From Verrucomicrobiota bacterium (GTDB lineage: Bacteria; Verrucomicrobiota; Verrucomicrobiia; Opitutales; UBA2995), in the NCBI GenBank assembly GCA_027622555.1, contig JAQBYJ010000060.1, positions 1 to 35,033 of the forward strand: 35,033 nucleotides of DNA. Reading direction: 5' to 3'. A program made the translations under genes and the position numbers. Every line of letters starts with the position of its first letter. Within the stretch, counting starts at the first letter, position 1. Below the pieces are notes generated by a model. It worked only from the letters and a program-made list of their open reading frames with translations. It had not been told where the DNA came from and did not search any database. Of the stretch, positions 24,073-33,549 are shown piece after piece.

Positions 24073-26985
24073 TCAGGGAATGAACTGAAATTCGGGGGTG
24101 TTGATCAAAAGCCAGGCAGCATCTTCCATGCGTTCGCGCCAGTCTGCCTCCAATGTTTTGGTTGGTTCGGGGCCTTGTTGAAATGTTTCAACCTTCGCCG
24201 CTACGTGGTAGTTGGCCTCGACACTCAAGTGATTGCCCCAACTGACTTCCCGGATTTCAGGAATCCACTTTTCCTTTTCAAACCCGTCAGTCTTGGCCGT
24301 TTTTCTCGAATCAAATCCTTCTTCGAGCAATGCCTTGAATTCCGTTTTTTCATGGTCCTTCGGAAGCCGGGTCAGGAAACGGAGGAAAAGCTGATCCACC
24401 AATGCTTCAGTTGAGTCGACCTCCCAGGCCAGAGCCGTCAATTCGCTATAGTCGCTGAGCCCAGTTACCCACAAGGTCAGGCTGCTGTTTGCCAACACCC
24501 CGGGCTGCATGACATTGGTTTCTGATTCCCGGTCAGTGATCGGTTCGGCCCGGTTTGGTCGCCAACCGTAGGCGCGCATCAGTGACACGATTTCGTTTAC
24601 CATCGGCAAAGTCAGGCTGGCTCGCTCCCGCTCGGTTGAGGTGGAAACAAACTCCCAGGCACGTTTTGGGAAGCCGTAGTTGACAAATGTTTCGGGGTCC
24701 CAATGCCCTTCCACATCGAGAGTTAGTTCTTCGGTAAACAGAGGCACTCCGGCGCTACTGAAAAGAGAATCCACCAACTGCTCGGCTGTCATACTTCTGC
24801 GCTGAGGCGCTTCTAAAAAACGGTTGTCTCCCGATGAATGGTTGATGGAAGTCCGCGCGTAAGCCGCGCTGTTAAGGATAAGGCGTGACAGCTGTTTCAG
24901 ATCGTAATTGTTGGCCACGAATTCACGGGCCAGATACTCCAGCAACTCCGGATGGCTGGCTGCATTTCCTTCCCAGTCAAAGGCGGGTTCGACAAAGCCT
25001 TTGCCGAAGTACCGCTTCCAGATGCGGTTGACGATTACCTTGGCGAATCTTCTGTTTTGCGGGCGGGTGATCTGCCAAGCAAGGTCAACTGCTGGATTGA
25101 TGAAGGCCATCTCTTCTTTGATTGAATGTTCAACAAGTTCCGTGAACGGCCAGTTGGGCTCGACCGAGGTATCCGGTTCCAGGTTACTTTGAATTATGGG
25201 CTTCCTTCCATTGAGCCGTTCGAAAAAAGTGACAGGGACCGTCGAAGTATCAGGAACTTGAAGGGCTTTGCCACCCAACATGGCAGCCAGGGAAAACAGG
25301 TCTTTCTGAGTGGTTGAATGATAAGGCGAATCGTGGCAGCGAGCGCACTTCATTTCGATTCCCAAAAAAGCGGTGGCAACGACATGGGCCTTCTCTGCCA
25401 TGGGCGAGTCGTTGTCGGTAGCCAGCCCAAAGCCTCCGGCACCTCCGGCAAAGGCCTCACCCTGAAAGGTAACCAGCTCCGTCACAAATTGGTCGAAGGG
25501 TTTGTTGTCCAGTAGGGACTCATGAATCCAGTAACGAAACGGACCGGAGTGATTGAGCGTCGGTTTCATCAGACTCGGGTTCTCTGCCAGCACATCCTGC
25601 CAGTAGGATACCCAGTGATCCGCGTAGCGCGGGTCGTTCAGAAGTTGATCAACCAAACGGCTTTTTTTATCGCGGCGTCTATCAGTTTGATAGCGTTTGA
25701 TTTCGTCCGTGTTCGGGGGAACGCCAACCGTATCCAGATATATACGTCGCAGAAATGAAAGCTCATCCAGCGGTTCGGGTGTGGAAACAAATTCTGTGAC
25801 GCGGTTCCACTTGGCGCCGGATTGAATCCAATTTTCAAGGATCGCGATCTGTTCTTCAGTTAAAGGATCTGTTTCAAATGGCATGCGATCCAATTCATCT
25901 TCGACCGTTATGCGGACAAATAATTCACTCCGTTCGGCATCTCCGGGAACGAGGGTGGCAAACTCGGATTCCCCGCCTGCCAGGGCCGCTTGGCGACTGT
26001 CGAGCTTGAGGCCTCCCTTGGCCTTTTTCCCATGGCAGCGAATGCAATGCTCTTCCAGGATGGGCCAGACCTTTTCCTCGAACAGGTTGTCTTCCGATTG
26101 TTTGCCAATTGAATTGTTGTTTTCGACGATCCTGGCATCGAGCAATTGGTCTATTACATTTTGTGCTTTGAAATTTATCCCGCTGACCTTTCCTTCAATC
26201 GGAGGAAGCGCATTTATATAACGCCTCGCTTCCTTGTGGCGTGAATTCCAGTAAGAGCTCAGCTGTGTCCGCGCCCGATCCCGCTGTTCCTGATTCAATC
26301 GTTCGAAGCTGCTCTTTTGGGTTTCTTTGAGCTCCGACATGGCCATTAACTCAAACGAAGTTGGATGCATTTCCTTGGGCGATAGAAGAAGCCATGGATC
26401 CGACTGCTGCTTTTGAAAGGCGACTAACAACTCATGCACGGGCACCGATTTGTTGCGGTAAGCAATCAGGCATTCCAGGGACACTTTATGAGCTCCGCTT
26501 GTTGCAGAAACGCTTGTCAATAGATCCTTGGTGCCCAGTCGACCTCGCGGATAGGGGAGTCCGGGATCTACGGCTGGACGCATGTGTCCATGAGCGTTCG
26601 GACTTTCTGTAACCGCCTCACCCTGGGAAATAATTTGGTCGTCTAACCACAGGCGCGATTTGCCATTGGTGCGGTCTAAAAAAGTATAAGCATGATCGTC
26701 CAGATTTACTTTCCCGGTCATTCGAATGAGTATGGGAGCCTGATAGCGCAACCGCTCACCCAAGGGGCCATATTTTTGTGGCAGGTCGAATAGCGCAAAA
26801 CTGGGAAGAACGAAACTGGCATCCGGTTCTCCCAGGTTGACCGGCCATTCGGTTTTACTTTCCACGCCTTCAAATAGCTCCACCAACACCTGCCCCTGCG
26901 GAATCCTGGGTTCAGGAGCCGCCTTCGCGAGGCTGACGAGGCTTATGGCGAGGATTAGGACTTGGACTGTGGTGCGAAATTTCAC
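24073..26985 (-). CDS. DUF1549/DUF1553 cytochrome-like protein with PA14-like N-terminus (module 2)
   Basis: The 970-residue exported protein has signal peptide VLILAISLVSLAKA. An N-terminal beta-sandwich (about 30-190; AYTFLDRTNGKSRLWLDDQI) resembles PA14-type carbohydrate-binding domains. A planctomycete cytochrome domain with CIRCH (314-318) follows, ending EQIAILENWIQSGAKW. DUF1549 (about 405-600, LSFLRRIYLDTVGVPPNTDE) contains a second heme motif CARCH (547-551). DUF1553 (about 650-900) shows RRFAKVIVNRIWKRYFGKGFVEP and LKQLSRLILNSAAYARTS. Two CxxCH motifs imply two c-type hemes. Together with the PA14-like domain this suggests a surface or periplasmic redox protein that binds glycans. 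That is inference, as no member is biochemically characterised to my knowledge. It leads a two-gene operon with DUF1501. Confidence 0.93.
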   Translation of the reverse strand: MKFRTTVQVLILAISLVSLAKAAPEPRIPQGQVLVELFEGVESKTEWPVNLGEPDASFVLPSFALFDLPQKYGPLGERLRYQAPILIRMTGKVNLDDHAYTFLDRTNGKSRLWLDDQIISQGEAVTESPNAHGHMRPAVDPGLPYPRGRLGTKDLLTSVSATSGAHKVSLECLIAYRNKSVPVHELLVAFQKQQSDPWLLLSPKEMHPTSFELMAMSELKETQKSSFERLNQEQRDRARTQLSSYWNSRHKEARRYINALPPIEGKVSGINFKAQNVIDQLLDARIVENNNSIGKQSEDNLFEEKVWPILEEHCIRCHGKKAKGGLKLDSRQAALAGGESEFATLVPGDAERSELFVRITVEDELDRMPFETDPLTEEQIAILENWIQSGAKWNRVTEFVSTPEPLDELSFLRRIYLDTVGVPPNTDEIKRYQTDRRRDKKSRLVDQLLNDPRYADHWVSYWQDVLAENPSLMKPTLNHSGPFRYWIHESLLDNKPFDQFVTELVTFQGEAFAGGAGGFGLATDNDSPMAEKAHVVATAFLGIEMKCARCHDSPYHSTTQKDLFSLAAMLGGKALQVPDTSTVPVTFFERLNGRKPIIQSNLEPDTSVEPNWPFTELVEHSIKEEMAFINPAVDLAWQITRPQNRRFAKVIVNRIWKRYFGKGFVEPAFDWEGNAASHPELLEYLAREFVANNYDLKQLSRLILNSAAYARTSINHSSGDNRFLEAPQRRSMTAEQLVDSLFSSAGVPLFTEELTLDVEGHWDPETFVNYGFPKRAWEFVSTSTERERASLTLPMVNEIVSLMRAYGWRPNRAEPITDRESETNVMQPGVLANSSLTLWVTGLSDYSELTALAWEVDSTEALVDQLFLRFLTRLPKDHEKTEFKALLEEGFDSRKTAKTDGFEKEKWIPEIREVSWGNHLSVEANYHVAAKVETFQQGPEPTKTLEADWRERMEDAAWLLINTPEFQFIP

Positions 26986-27151
26986 GGGGAAAGGTCTGAT
27001 ATCCTCAACTGTAATATATGCTTCAACTGGTATTTGAAGCCCAAACTGCGGTTTGATTTAACTCAACACATATTCTTGAGCTTGGTCGGTGTCTTTGATT
27101 AAGGTGCAGAAAGACTTTTTAGTTGTTCCCATATATTTACCCTAAAACTGT
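26986..27151. promoter_or_regulatory. Divergent promoter region with two adjacent small hairpins
   Basis: The 166-base gap separates two outward-facing modules. It contains CTTCAA / TTGAAG (27021-27039, 7-base loop) immediately followed by CAAAC / GTTTG (27042-27055, 4-base loop). The second hairpin carries on its minus strand the 10-mer CAAACCGCAG (27046-27055), also found in the palindromic repeat at 30954. It could hold operators or a repeat fragment. No clear promoter elements were identified. Confidence 0.35.
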
Positions 27152-28453
27152 ATGAAACCCGTTCATTTCAATTTCGCTAAACACGTTTCCCGTCGAACAT
27201 TTCTGAGAGGTGTTGGCGTATGTCTGGCGCTTCCAGCTCTGGAGAGTATGTTTCCGGCGTTCGCCGCTTTCCCAGCATCCCAGGGGCCAAAACGACTGGT
27301 GGCGGTGGGGAATTCCTTCGGTATGTATCAACCGTCCTTTTTTCCCACTGAAACCGGGGCGGATTACGTTGCACCCGAGTTGTTGGCCCCACTGGATAAA
27401 CTGCGGAAATCTTTCACCATCTTTTCCAATCTTGATCACGGTCTCACCGGTGGTCACTTCGGCGTCCATTCGTTTTTATCCGGTGTGTTGAAGGTCGATG
27501 CCAAAAACATGCCCGACGGCAATATCAGCCTCGACCAGAGGGCTGCCGAAGTGCTGGGATCAACGACACGATTTCCCACGCTGACCGTGGGCTCCAGCAG
27601 TGGTTTGCATAACGGATGCCAGATGTCATGGACTCGCTCGGGGGTTCGGGTGCCTCCGATCACCGGTCCGCGGGAGTTGTTTAAAAAACTGTTCGAGCAG
27701 GATTCCGAAAAAGGCAAACGCGCGGCGGCCGAGAGATCCCTGTTAAAGAAATCCATTCTCGATTCCGTTTTGGAGGACGCCCATTCCATGGCGCGCTCCG
27801 TGACGGCGCAGGATCGGGATAAGCTGGATGAATATTTTACCGCCGTTCGCGAAACCGAATTGAAAGTCGATCAGGGACGGCACTGGATCGGTGTTCCCAA
27901 GCCAAAGGCTACCATTGAAGAACCGCCCAACCAGGGTATCGTTCTCGATATTCCGACACTGTATGATTTGATCATCCTGGCTCTGCAGACCGACTCAACC
28001 CGCATTGCCACGCTGGAAATTTCCAGTGAACAATTCGACGCCACGGTTCTGGGTGTTTCCGGTGGGTACCACCTCACCTCGCACCATGGTCAGCAGGAGG
28101 ACAAAATTCGGGACCTGGTAAAGCTAGAGCGTTACCAGACGGAACATTTCGCACGGTTTCTGGAAAAACTCGATACCCTCAAAGATGAAACCACCGGTGG
28201 GAGTCTGTTAAATGATTCCATGGTGTTGTTTGGCTCGGGTATGGGGAATGCAAACTCGCATACCAATACGGATCTTCCCATCGTCCTGGCTGGCGGCGGT
28301 TTCAACCACGGTCAGCACATTGCACTGCCCAAGGAAAGTCATCGGCGGGTTCCGCTTTCCAATCTCTACCTGTCCCTGCTCAACCGCATGGGAATCGAGG
28401 ACAGTTACTTTGCGCAGAGCACCGGGACGCTTCCTCAACTCGAAACAGTCTGA
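27152..28453 (+). CDS. Tat-exported DUF1552 protein (module 3 partner)
   Basis: The 433-residue protein has a twin-arginine signal (HVSRRTFLRGVGVCLALPAL). DUF1552 blocks are RLVAVGNSFGMYQPSFFP, FSNLDHGLTGGHFGVHSFL, SLDQRAAEVLG, LLKKSILDSVLEDAHSM, LYDLIILALQTDSTRIATLE, GGYHLTSHHGQQED and VLFGSGMGNANSHTNTDLP. The many conserved His/Asp residues fit a phosphatase-like metal site. It is more typical of the family than the 10405 product, which has replaced several of these blocks. Here the DUF1552 gene comes first and the cytochrome second (12-base gap), the reverse of module 1. Catalytic role unknown. Confidence 0.94.
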   Translation: MKPVHFNFAKHVSRRTFLRGVGVCLALPALESMFPAFAAFPASQGPKRLVAVGNSFGMYQPSFFPTETGADYVAPELLAPLDKLRKSFTIFSNLDHGLTGGHFGVHSFLSGVLKVDAKNMPDGNISLDQRAAEVLGSTTRFPTLTVGSSSGLHNGCQMSWTRSGVRVPPITGPRELFKKLFEQDSEKGKRAAAERSLLKKSILDSVLEDAHSMARSVTAQDRDKLDEYFTAVRETELKVDQGRHWIGVPKPKATIEEPPNQGIVLDIPTLYDLIILALQTDSTRIATLEISSEQFDATVLGVSGGYHLTSHHGQQEDKIRDLVKLERYQTEHFARFLEKLDTLKDETTGGSLLNDSMVLFGSGMGNANSHTNTDLPIVLAGGGFNHGQHIALPKESHRRVPLSNLYLSLLNRMGIEDSYFAQSTGTLPQLETV

Positions 28454-28465
28454 TTCCGGTAACCT

Positions 28466-30919
28466 GTGGTAAAACGTTTTGCTGTTGTCCTGATTGCGAG
28501 CCTGCCAGTTGTTGCTGCCGCAGTAGCCGACTCGCATTTCGATGCCTCCTTAACAGCCTTTGTTAACGACTATTGCGTGAAATGCCACGGCCCCGAAAAG
28601 CAGAAAGGGGTTCGTCGTTTTGATACCCTGAGCTTGCCGGTTTCCGATTCGGAAACGCTCATTCAATTGCAGGATATGCTCGATATTCTGAATCTGGGAG
28701 AGATGCCTCCGGAAGACGAAGATGAGAGACCAGAGGTCGATGGGCTTCTCCAGATGATCGGTATGCTAACCGACACAATTGAGACTCACAACGAACTGCT
28801 GGCCAGCACCGGTCAGAAAACGCTTTTGCGGAGACTGAATAGCCGGGAGTACCGGAATACGATTCGCGATTTGTTTAACATGAACACTTCGCTGTTTGAT
28901 CCTACCCAATCTTTTCCTCCCGATGAAACGGTCCAACATCTGGATACATTGGGAGATCAGTTGGTTACTTCCGGCTATCTGTTGGATCAGTACTTTGAAG
29001 CGGCGGATGAGGTCATTGAAAAAGTGTTCTCTGTCAGGAGTAAGCCCGTGGCACGGGAATGGACCTTCAAGAATAATTTCCGAAATCTCATGGGCTTGGA
29101 CACGGTCATGGAGAAGCTGTGCAACTATGAGTACATGATGCTTCTCGACTTACCATCTTCCATTCAGAACATCGGCGCTTACGGCACCATTTATGATTTC
29201 CTAAACGGGGTTCCCTTCGATGGCTACTATCGCATCCGCGTGCAAGCTGAGTCGAAGAATAGAAAACACAGCTACGTTCGGCCTATAACTTCCACCAATC
29301 CCAACCAACCTCACGAGCTGGGCATAGTTCCAGGCAATATTCTGGTTGGCGATATTGGGATGCCTCAACACATTGAACCGGTATTGGCCTCTTTCACCCT
29401 TCCGGATGACCAGGTGGAGTGGTATGAGGCCACGGTGTGGTTGGATGCCGGAATTACTCCGAGATTTATTTTCCCCAACGGCACGGTCAACGCACGGAGT
29501 GCAAATCGAGCCACCTTTGCCAGGATAGCCCCGACCTTAGACGAGGAGTTGGAAAATGACTTTCAGAACCGCAGATACATAACGCTAAAATACGGTAACC
29601 TGCCTCACATCCGGATTCACGAAGTGGAAATTACCGGACCCTTGTATGATAGCTGGCCGCCGCCGCCGCAAAAGACGGTTTTGCAGGGCGACCGTTTTAA
29701 TCCAGGGAAGGTGGGGGAACTCATCGCGGGATTTGCTACCCGGGCTTACCGCCGTCCGGCGACGAAAGAAGAGGTAGGCGAATTGTTGACCTTTTACGAA
29801 CACCGCCGTGCCGATGGAATTCCCAGATTTCGGGCGTTTAAAGAAACTCTCAAGCGCGTGCTGTGTTCGCCCGGGTTTTTATACCTGCATGAACCGTCCG
29901 ATGATCAGGGACGACTTACCGGTTATGCGCTGGCCTCTCGCTTGTCCTACTTTCTTTGGTCATCCATGCCGGATGAGGAACTTCTGGCGCTTGCATCACA
30001 AGACCACTTGAGCGATCCCGAGATACTTCAGCAACAGGTTCGTCGCATGCTGGCTGATCCGAAGGCGCTGTCCTTGGTGAAGAATTTTGTCGATCTCGTT
30101 CTGACCCTCAAGGACCTGGGAACCCAACCTCCGGATGACCGGGAATTCCGGCTTTACTACGAGCGCAATCTGCAGAAATACATGTACGAAGAAACATTGT
30201 ATTTCGTTCAACACCTCTTTGAAGAAAATCGGGCCATCACCGACCTGATCGATGCCGACTATTCCTTTATCAACGAACCTCTGGCAGAACTTTATGGCTA
30301 CCAGGATATTCACGGCCTGGATTTTCGAAAAGCGCAAATACAGGATCCCTTGCGTCGAGGAATCTTGGGACACGCATCGATCCTCACCGTTACCGCAAAT
30401 GGCATTGATACGTCGCCGGTTATTCGCGGCGTCTGGATACTGGAAAATATCCTGGGTACTCCTCCATCCCCACCGCCACCGGATGTGGAACCTTTTGACC
30501 CCGATACCCGTGGGGCCGTTTCACTGCGGGACCAGTTGGAGAAACATCGAAAAAATCCCACCTGTTATGAATGCCACCGTAAAATCGATCCACTGGGTTT
30601 TGCCTTCGAGAGTTTTGATCCCATCGGGCAATTGAGATCTGCCTACCCCAACGATTTGCCGGTGGATAGTTCGGGAACTCTACCGGACGGCACCTCCTTC
30701 CAGACAGTAGCGGAGCTGAAACACATATTGCTGGAGCGACAACCGCAAATTGCCCGGTCGCTAACCTCCAAGCTGCTCGCATTTGCCGCAGGCCGGCGCA
30801 TGGAAGCGGCTGATCGACGAGAGATGGAGCGCATCGTCGAACTTCATCAGGAGAAAGGGAATGGCTTCCGGGATTTATTCGAACTCGTAGCACTGAGTGA
30901 AATTCTACAGAAAAAATGA
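28466..30919 (+). CDS. Diheme cytochrome-like DUF1592 protein (module 3, first tandem copy)
   Basis: The 817-residue reading starts with GTG at 28466, the only start that includes the signal peptide (VKRFAVVLIASLPVVAAAVA). The next in-frame Met is after the heme motif. Order of parts: CVKCH (37-41) with HGPEKQKGVRRFD; DUF1587 (LLRRLNSREYRNTIRDLFNM, about 108-180); an inserted beta-sandwich (about 215-380, YYRIRVQAESKN and FTLPDDQVEWYEATVWLDAG); DUF1595 (RAYRRPATKEEV); DUF1592 (LASRLSYFLWSSMPDEEL); DUF1588 with CYECH (700-704); and DUF1585 to the end. It shares about two-thirds identity by eye with the next gene. Likely exported, with two c-type hemes; activity unknown. It follows DUF1552 by 12 bases. 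Confidence 0.93.
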   Translation: MVKRFAVVLIASLPVVAAAVADSHFDASLTAFVNDYCVKCHGPEKQKGVRRFDTLSLPVSDSETLIQLQDMLDILNLGEMPPEDEDERPEVDGLLQMIGMLTDTIETHNELLASTGQKTLLRRLNSREYRNTIRDLFNMNTSLFDPTQSFPPDETVQHLDTLGDQLVTSGYLLDQYFEAADEVIEKVFSVRSKPVAREWTFKNNFRNLMGLDTVMEKLCNYEYMMLLDLPSSIQNIGAYGTIYDFLNGVPFDGYYRIRVQAESKNRKHSYVRPITSTNPNQPHELGIVPGNILVGDIGMPQHIEPVLASFTLPDDQVEWYEATVWLDAGITPRFIFPNGTVNARSANRATFARIAPTLDEELENDFQNRRYITLKYGNLPHIRIHEVEITGPLYDSWPPPPQKTVLQGDRFNPGKVGELIAGFATRAYRRPATKEEVGELLTFYEHRRADGIPRFRAFKETLKRVLCSPGFLYLHEPSDDQGRLTGYALASRLSYFLWSSMPDEELLALASQDHLSDPEILQQQVRRMLADPKALSLVKNFVDLVLTLKDLGTQPPDDREFRLYYERNLQKYMYEETLYFVQHLFEENRAITDLIDADYSFINEPLAELYGYQDIHGLDFRKAQIQDPLRRGILGHASILTVTANGIDTSPVIRGVWILENILGTPPSPPPPDVEPFDPDTRGAVSLRDQLEKHRKNPTCYECHRKIDPLGFAFESFDPIGQLRSAYPNDLPVDSSGTLPDGTSFQTVAELKHILLERQPQIARSLTSKLLAFAAGRRMEAADRREMERIVELHQEKGNGFRDLFELVALSEILQKK

Positions 30920-30953
30920 CCTCTCTGTTTTTCTCAAACTTTTTGCATTTAAT

Positions 30954-31001
30954 GGTAGGGCGGTTTGGCCCAAACCGCAGATTCCAAGACGGCTCGCTAC
31001 C
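30954..31001. repeat. Palindromic intergenic repeat (REP-like), copy 2
   Basis: GGTAGGG leads into a perfect inverted repeat with 9-base arms, GCGGTTTGG and CCAAACCGC, around a single C (30960-30978). GGTAG (30954-30958) and CTACC (30997-31001) close an outer stem, so the unit is about 48 bases. It lies in the 97-base gap between the two tandem DUF1592 genes. Compared with copy 1 at 8185, the stem carries a compensated T/A to G/C change. Confidence 0.8.
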
Positions 31002-31016
31002 AAAAAATATATTGGC

Positions 31017-33500
31017 ATGCTAAGCTCCACCTCATTCAAATCTACTTTCGTGAAACGCTCGTTGCCATATTTGCTCATTTGGGTTCTGAGCTCTATCCCT
31101 TTGATCGGGAACTCTGATTTCGGAACTACTTTAACCAATTTTCTGGAGAGCTATTGCATTCAATGCCACGGCCCCGAAAAACAAAAAGGCGACCGGCGGC
31201 TTGATAGCATGAACTTGCCCATCAAAGACTCGGCGACTCTCATTGAGCTCCAGGATATTCTGGATATTTTGAATCTGGGAGAAATGCCACCTGAGGAAGA
31301 GGAAAAACGACCCGATGACCCTGAGATGCTCGCCATGATCGCGGGGTTGACCGAGACCTTGGAAGCGCATCATGCTCTTTTATCCAGCACGAATCGGGAA
31401 ACGGTATTGAGGCGCTTGAATCGCCGGGAGTATTTAAATAGCATCCGCGATCTGTTAAGCATGAACATCTCCCTTTTCGATCCGGCTCAGTCCTTCCCCC
31501 GGGATGAGGAAGAGCACCATGTCGATACCTTGGGCGACCAACTGGTTACTTCCAGTTACTTGTTGGATCAATATGTCGAGGCGGCCGATGCCATTATCGA
31601 AAAAGTGTTTGCAACCACCGGGAAACCCGAAGTGCGGAACTGGCATTTCACCGGCAATTTCAGGAGCCTGGAAGGCTTGGGGAGCACGATGGAGCAATTA
31701 TGCAATTACGAGTACATTGCCCTGTATGAGGTGCCAACCTCGCAAAGGCATGAAGGTGCCTATGGAACGATCTATGATTTTCTCGATGGGGTTCCATCGG
31801 ACGGCCATTACCGCATCCGTCTTCTCGCCGAAGCAAAAAACCGCATTCACAACCACATCGCGCGTGTATCCACCACCAACCCGAATCAGTTGCATGAACT
31901 CGCCATTGTCCCAGGCGACAAGCGGGTGGGGGAACTTGGAATTCCGCAGAGAATCGAGCCAACCCTGGCTTCCTTCACGCTGCCCGATGACCAACCCGGA
32001 TGGTACGAGGCAACCGTCTGGCTGGATGCCGGGATTACGCCGCGCTTTATCTTTCCCAATGGAACCATCAACTTGCGCAGTGCTTTCCAACCCGTTTTCG
32101 ACAAGATTGCCCCGACCCTCGATGAGGAACTGGTCAATGACTTTGGTAACCGGAAACTGGTTACGTTGAAATATGGAGAGTTGCCGCACATCCGGATCCA
32201 CGAAGTTGAGATAACCGGACCACTCAACGACCAATGGCCCAGTGCTTCCCAGCAATCCGTTTTACAAGGTAAACCTTTTTCCAGCCTTCGGGTAAAGAAG
32301 CTGGTGGGAGACTTCGCCACGCGCGCCTACAGGCGACCCGCCACCAGGGAAGAGAAAGATCAACTCATGTCATTTTATGAAAAACGAATGGAATCCGGCC
32401 TCGGCTCTTTCCAGGCGTTCAAGGATACGCTGAAGCGCGTGCTTTGTTCTCCGGGTTTTCTTTATCTGCAGGAGCCTGCGGATGAAGCGGGTCAATTAAA
32501 TGACTACGCTCTCGCTTCCCGCTTATCTTACTTTCTCTGGTCGTCCATGCCGGACGACATTCTGCTTCGCCTGGCCGCCAAAGGCAGCTTGGGTTCTCCG
32601 CGTGTGTTAAAGACCCAGGTCAGGCGGATGCTGAAGGACGAGCGCTCCGAGGCTTTTGTTTCCAATTTCGCTGATCTGGTTTTGACTTTAAAAGACCTCG
32701 GCTCCCAGCCACCCGACCGAAACAAATTTGCCATTTATTACCAGCGGAATCTGCAGAAATACATGTATGAGGAAACCCTTCAACTGGTGCGCCACCTCCT
32801 GAAGGAAAACCGCAAAATCACCGAGCTGATCAACGCCGATTACACCTTTATCAATGAACCCTTGGCCGAGCTGTATGGTTATGAAGGCATCCACGGATTG
32901 CATTTTCAAAAAATAACCCTTCCGGACAAGAGACGTTCCGGTGTGCTGGGGCACGCCTCGATCTTAACCGTGACGGCCAATGGCATCGATACCTCTCCGG
33001 TCATTCGTGGTGTCTGGATGTTGGAGAATATTCTGGGGTCTCCTCCCTCGCCTCCGCCACCGGATGTGCCGCCCTTCGACCCCGACACCCGCGGGGCTCT
33101 TTCCTTGCGGGATCAATTGGTGAAGCATCGCAAAAATCCGACTTGTTTTGAATGCCATCGGAAGATTGATCCCTTGGGTTTCGCGCTTGAGTCTTTCGAC
33201 CCCATTGGCCAATGGCGTTCCAGTTACAACAAGGATGTTCCCGTCGATTGCTCCGGAACCCTTCCGGATGGTTCCTCCTTTAATTCGATTGAGGAGTTCA
33301 AGGACATCCTTGTTGGAAGAAGCGACCAGATCATCCGGGCTATCACCAGCAAACTTCTCACGCTTGGTACGGGCCGACGGATGGAAGCCGCCGATCGCCG
33401 GGAGATTGACGCGATCATCGAGATTCTGCGAGACCAGGGAGACGGTTTCAGGGATCTGGTGGAATTGACGGTTCTTAGTGAGATTTTCCGGAGCCATTAA
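31017..33500 (+). CDS. Diheme cytochrome-like DUF1592 protein (module 3, second tandem copy)
   Basis: I place the start at the ATG at 31017 (827 residues). The frame is open back to a GTG at 30897, but that would translate the palindromic repeat and overlap the upstream gene. The chosen start gives a signal-like N-terminus (SLPYLLIWVLSSIPLIGNS). Parts mirror the preceding gene: CIQCH (47-51), DUF1587 (VLRRLNRREYLNSIRDLLSM), inserted beta-sandwich (FTLPDDQPGWYEATVWLDAG), DUF1595 (RAYRRPATREEK), DUF1592 (LASRLSYFLWSSMPDDIL), DUF1588 with CFECH (710-714) and DUF1585. Both heme motifs are kept, so the copy looks functional rather than decaying. It ends 49 bases from the convergent integrase. Confidence 0.93.
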   Translation: MLSSTSFKSTFVKRSLPYLLIWVLSSIPLIGNSDFGTTLTNFLESYCIQCHGPEKQKGDRRLDSMNLPIKDSATLIELQDILDILNLGEMPPEEEEKRPDDPEMLAMIAGLTETLEAHHALLSSTNRETVLRRLNRREYLNSIRDLLSMNISLFDPAQSFPRDEEEHHVDTLGDQLVTSSYLLDQYVEAADAIIEKVFATTGKPEVRNWHFTGNFRSLEGLGSTMEQLCNYEYIALYEVPTSQRHEGAYGTIYDFLDGVPSDGHYRIRLLAEAKNRIHNHIARVSTTNPNQLHELAIVPGDKRVGELGIPQRIEPTLASFTLPDDQPGWYEATVWLDAGITPRFIFPNGTINLRSAFQPVFDKIAPTLDEELVNDFGNRKLVTLKYGELPHIRIHEVEITGPLNDQWPSASQQSVLQGKPFSSLRVKKLVGDFATRAYRRPATREEKDQLMSFYEKRMESGLGSFQAFKDTLKRVLCSPGFLYLQEPADEAGQLNDYALASRLSYFLWSSMPDDILLRLAAKGSLGSPRVLKTQVRRMLKDERSEAFVSNFADLVLTLKDLGSQPPDRNKFAIYYQRNLQKYMYEETLQLVRHLLKENRKITELINADYTFINEPLAELYGYEGIHGLHFQKITLPDKRRSGVLGHASILTVTANGIDTSPVIRGVWMLENILGSPPSPPPPDVPPFDPDTRGALSLRDQLVKHRKNPTCFECHRKIDPLGFALESFDPIGQWRSSYNKDVPVDCSGTLPDGSSFNSIEEFKDILVGRSDQIIRAITSKLLTLGTGRRMEAADRREIDAIIEILRDQGDGFRDLVELTVLSEIFRSH

Positions 33501-33549
33501 GCCAAAACAATGGGCGTCGCCATCTTCTGTGCGGGGAGTTATAGAGCAA

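Noticed and set aside
30897-31016. GTG-started 40-residue N-terminal extension of the second tandem DUF1592 gene
   Set aside because: It would overlap the upstream gene and translate the palindromic repeat, and it would put the signal peptide internally. The ATG at 31017 fits better.
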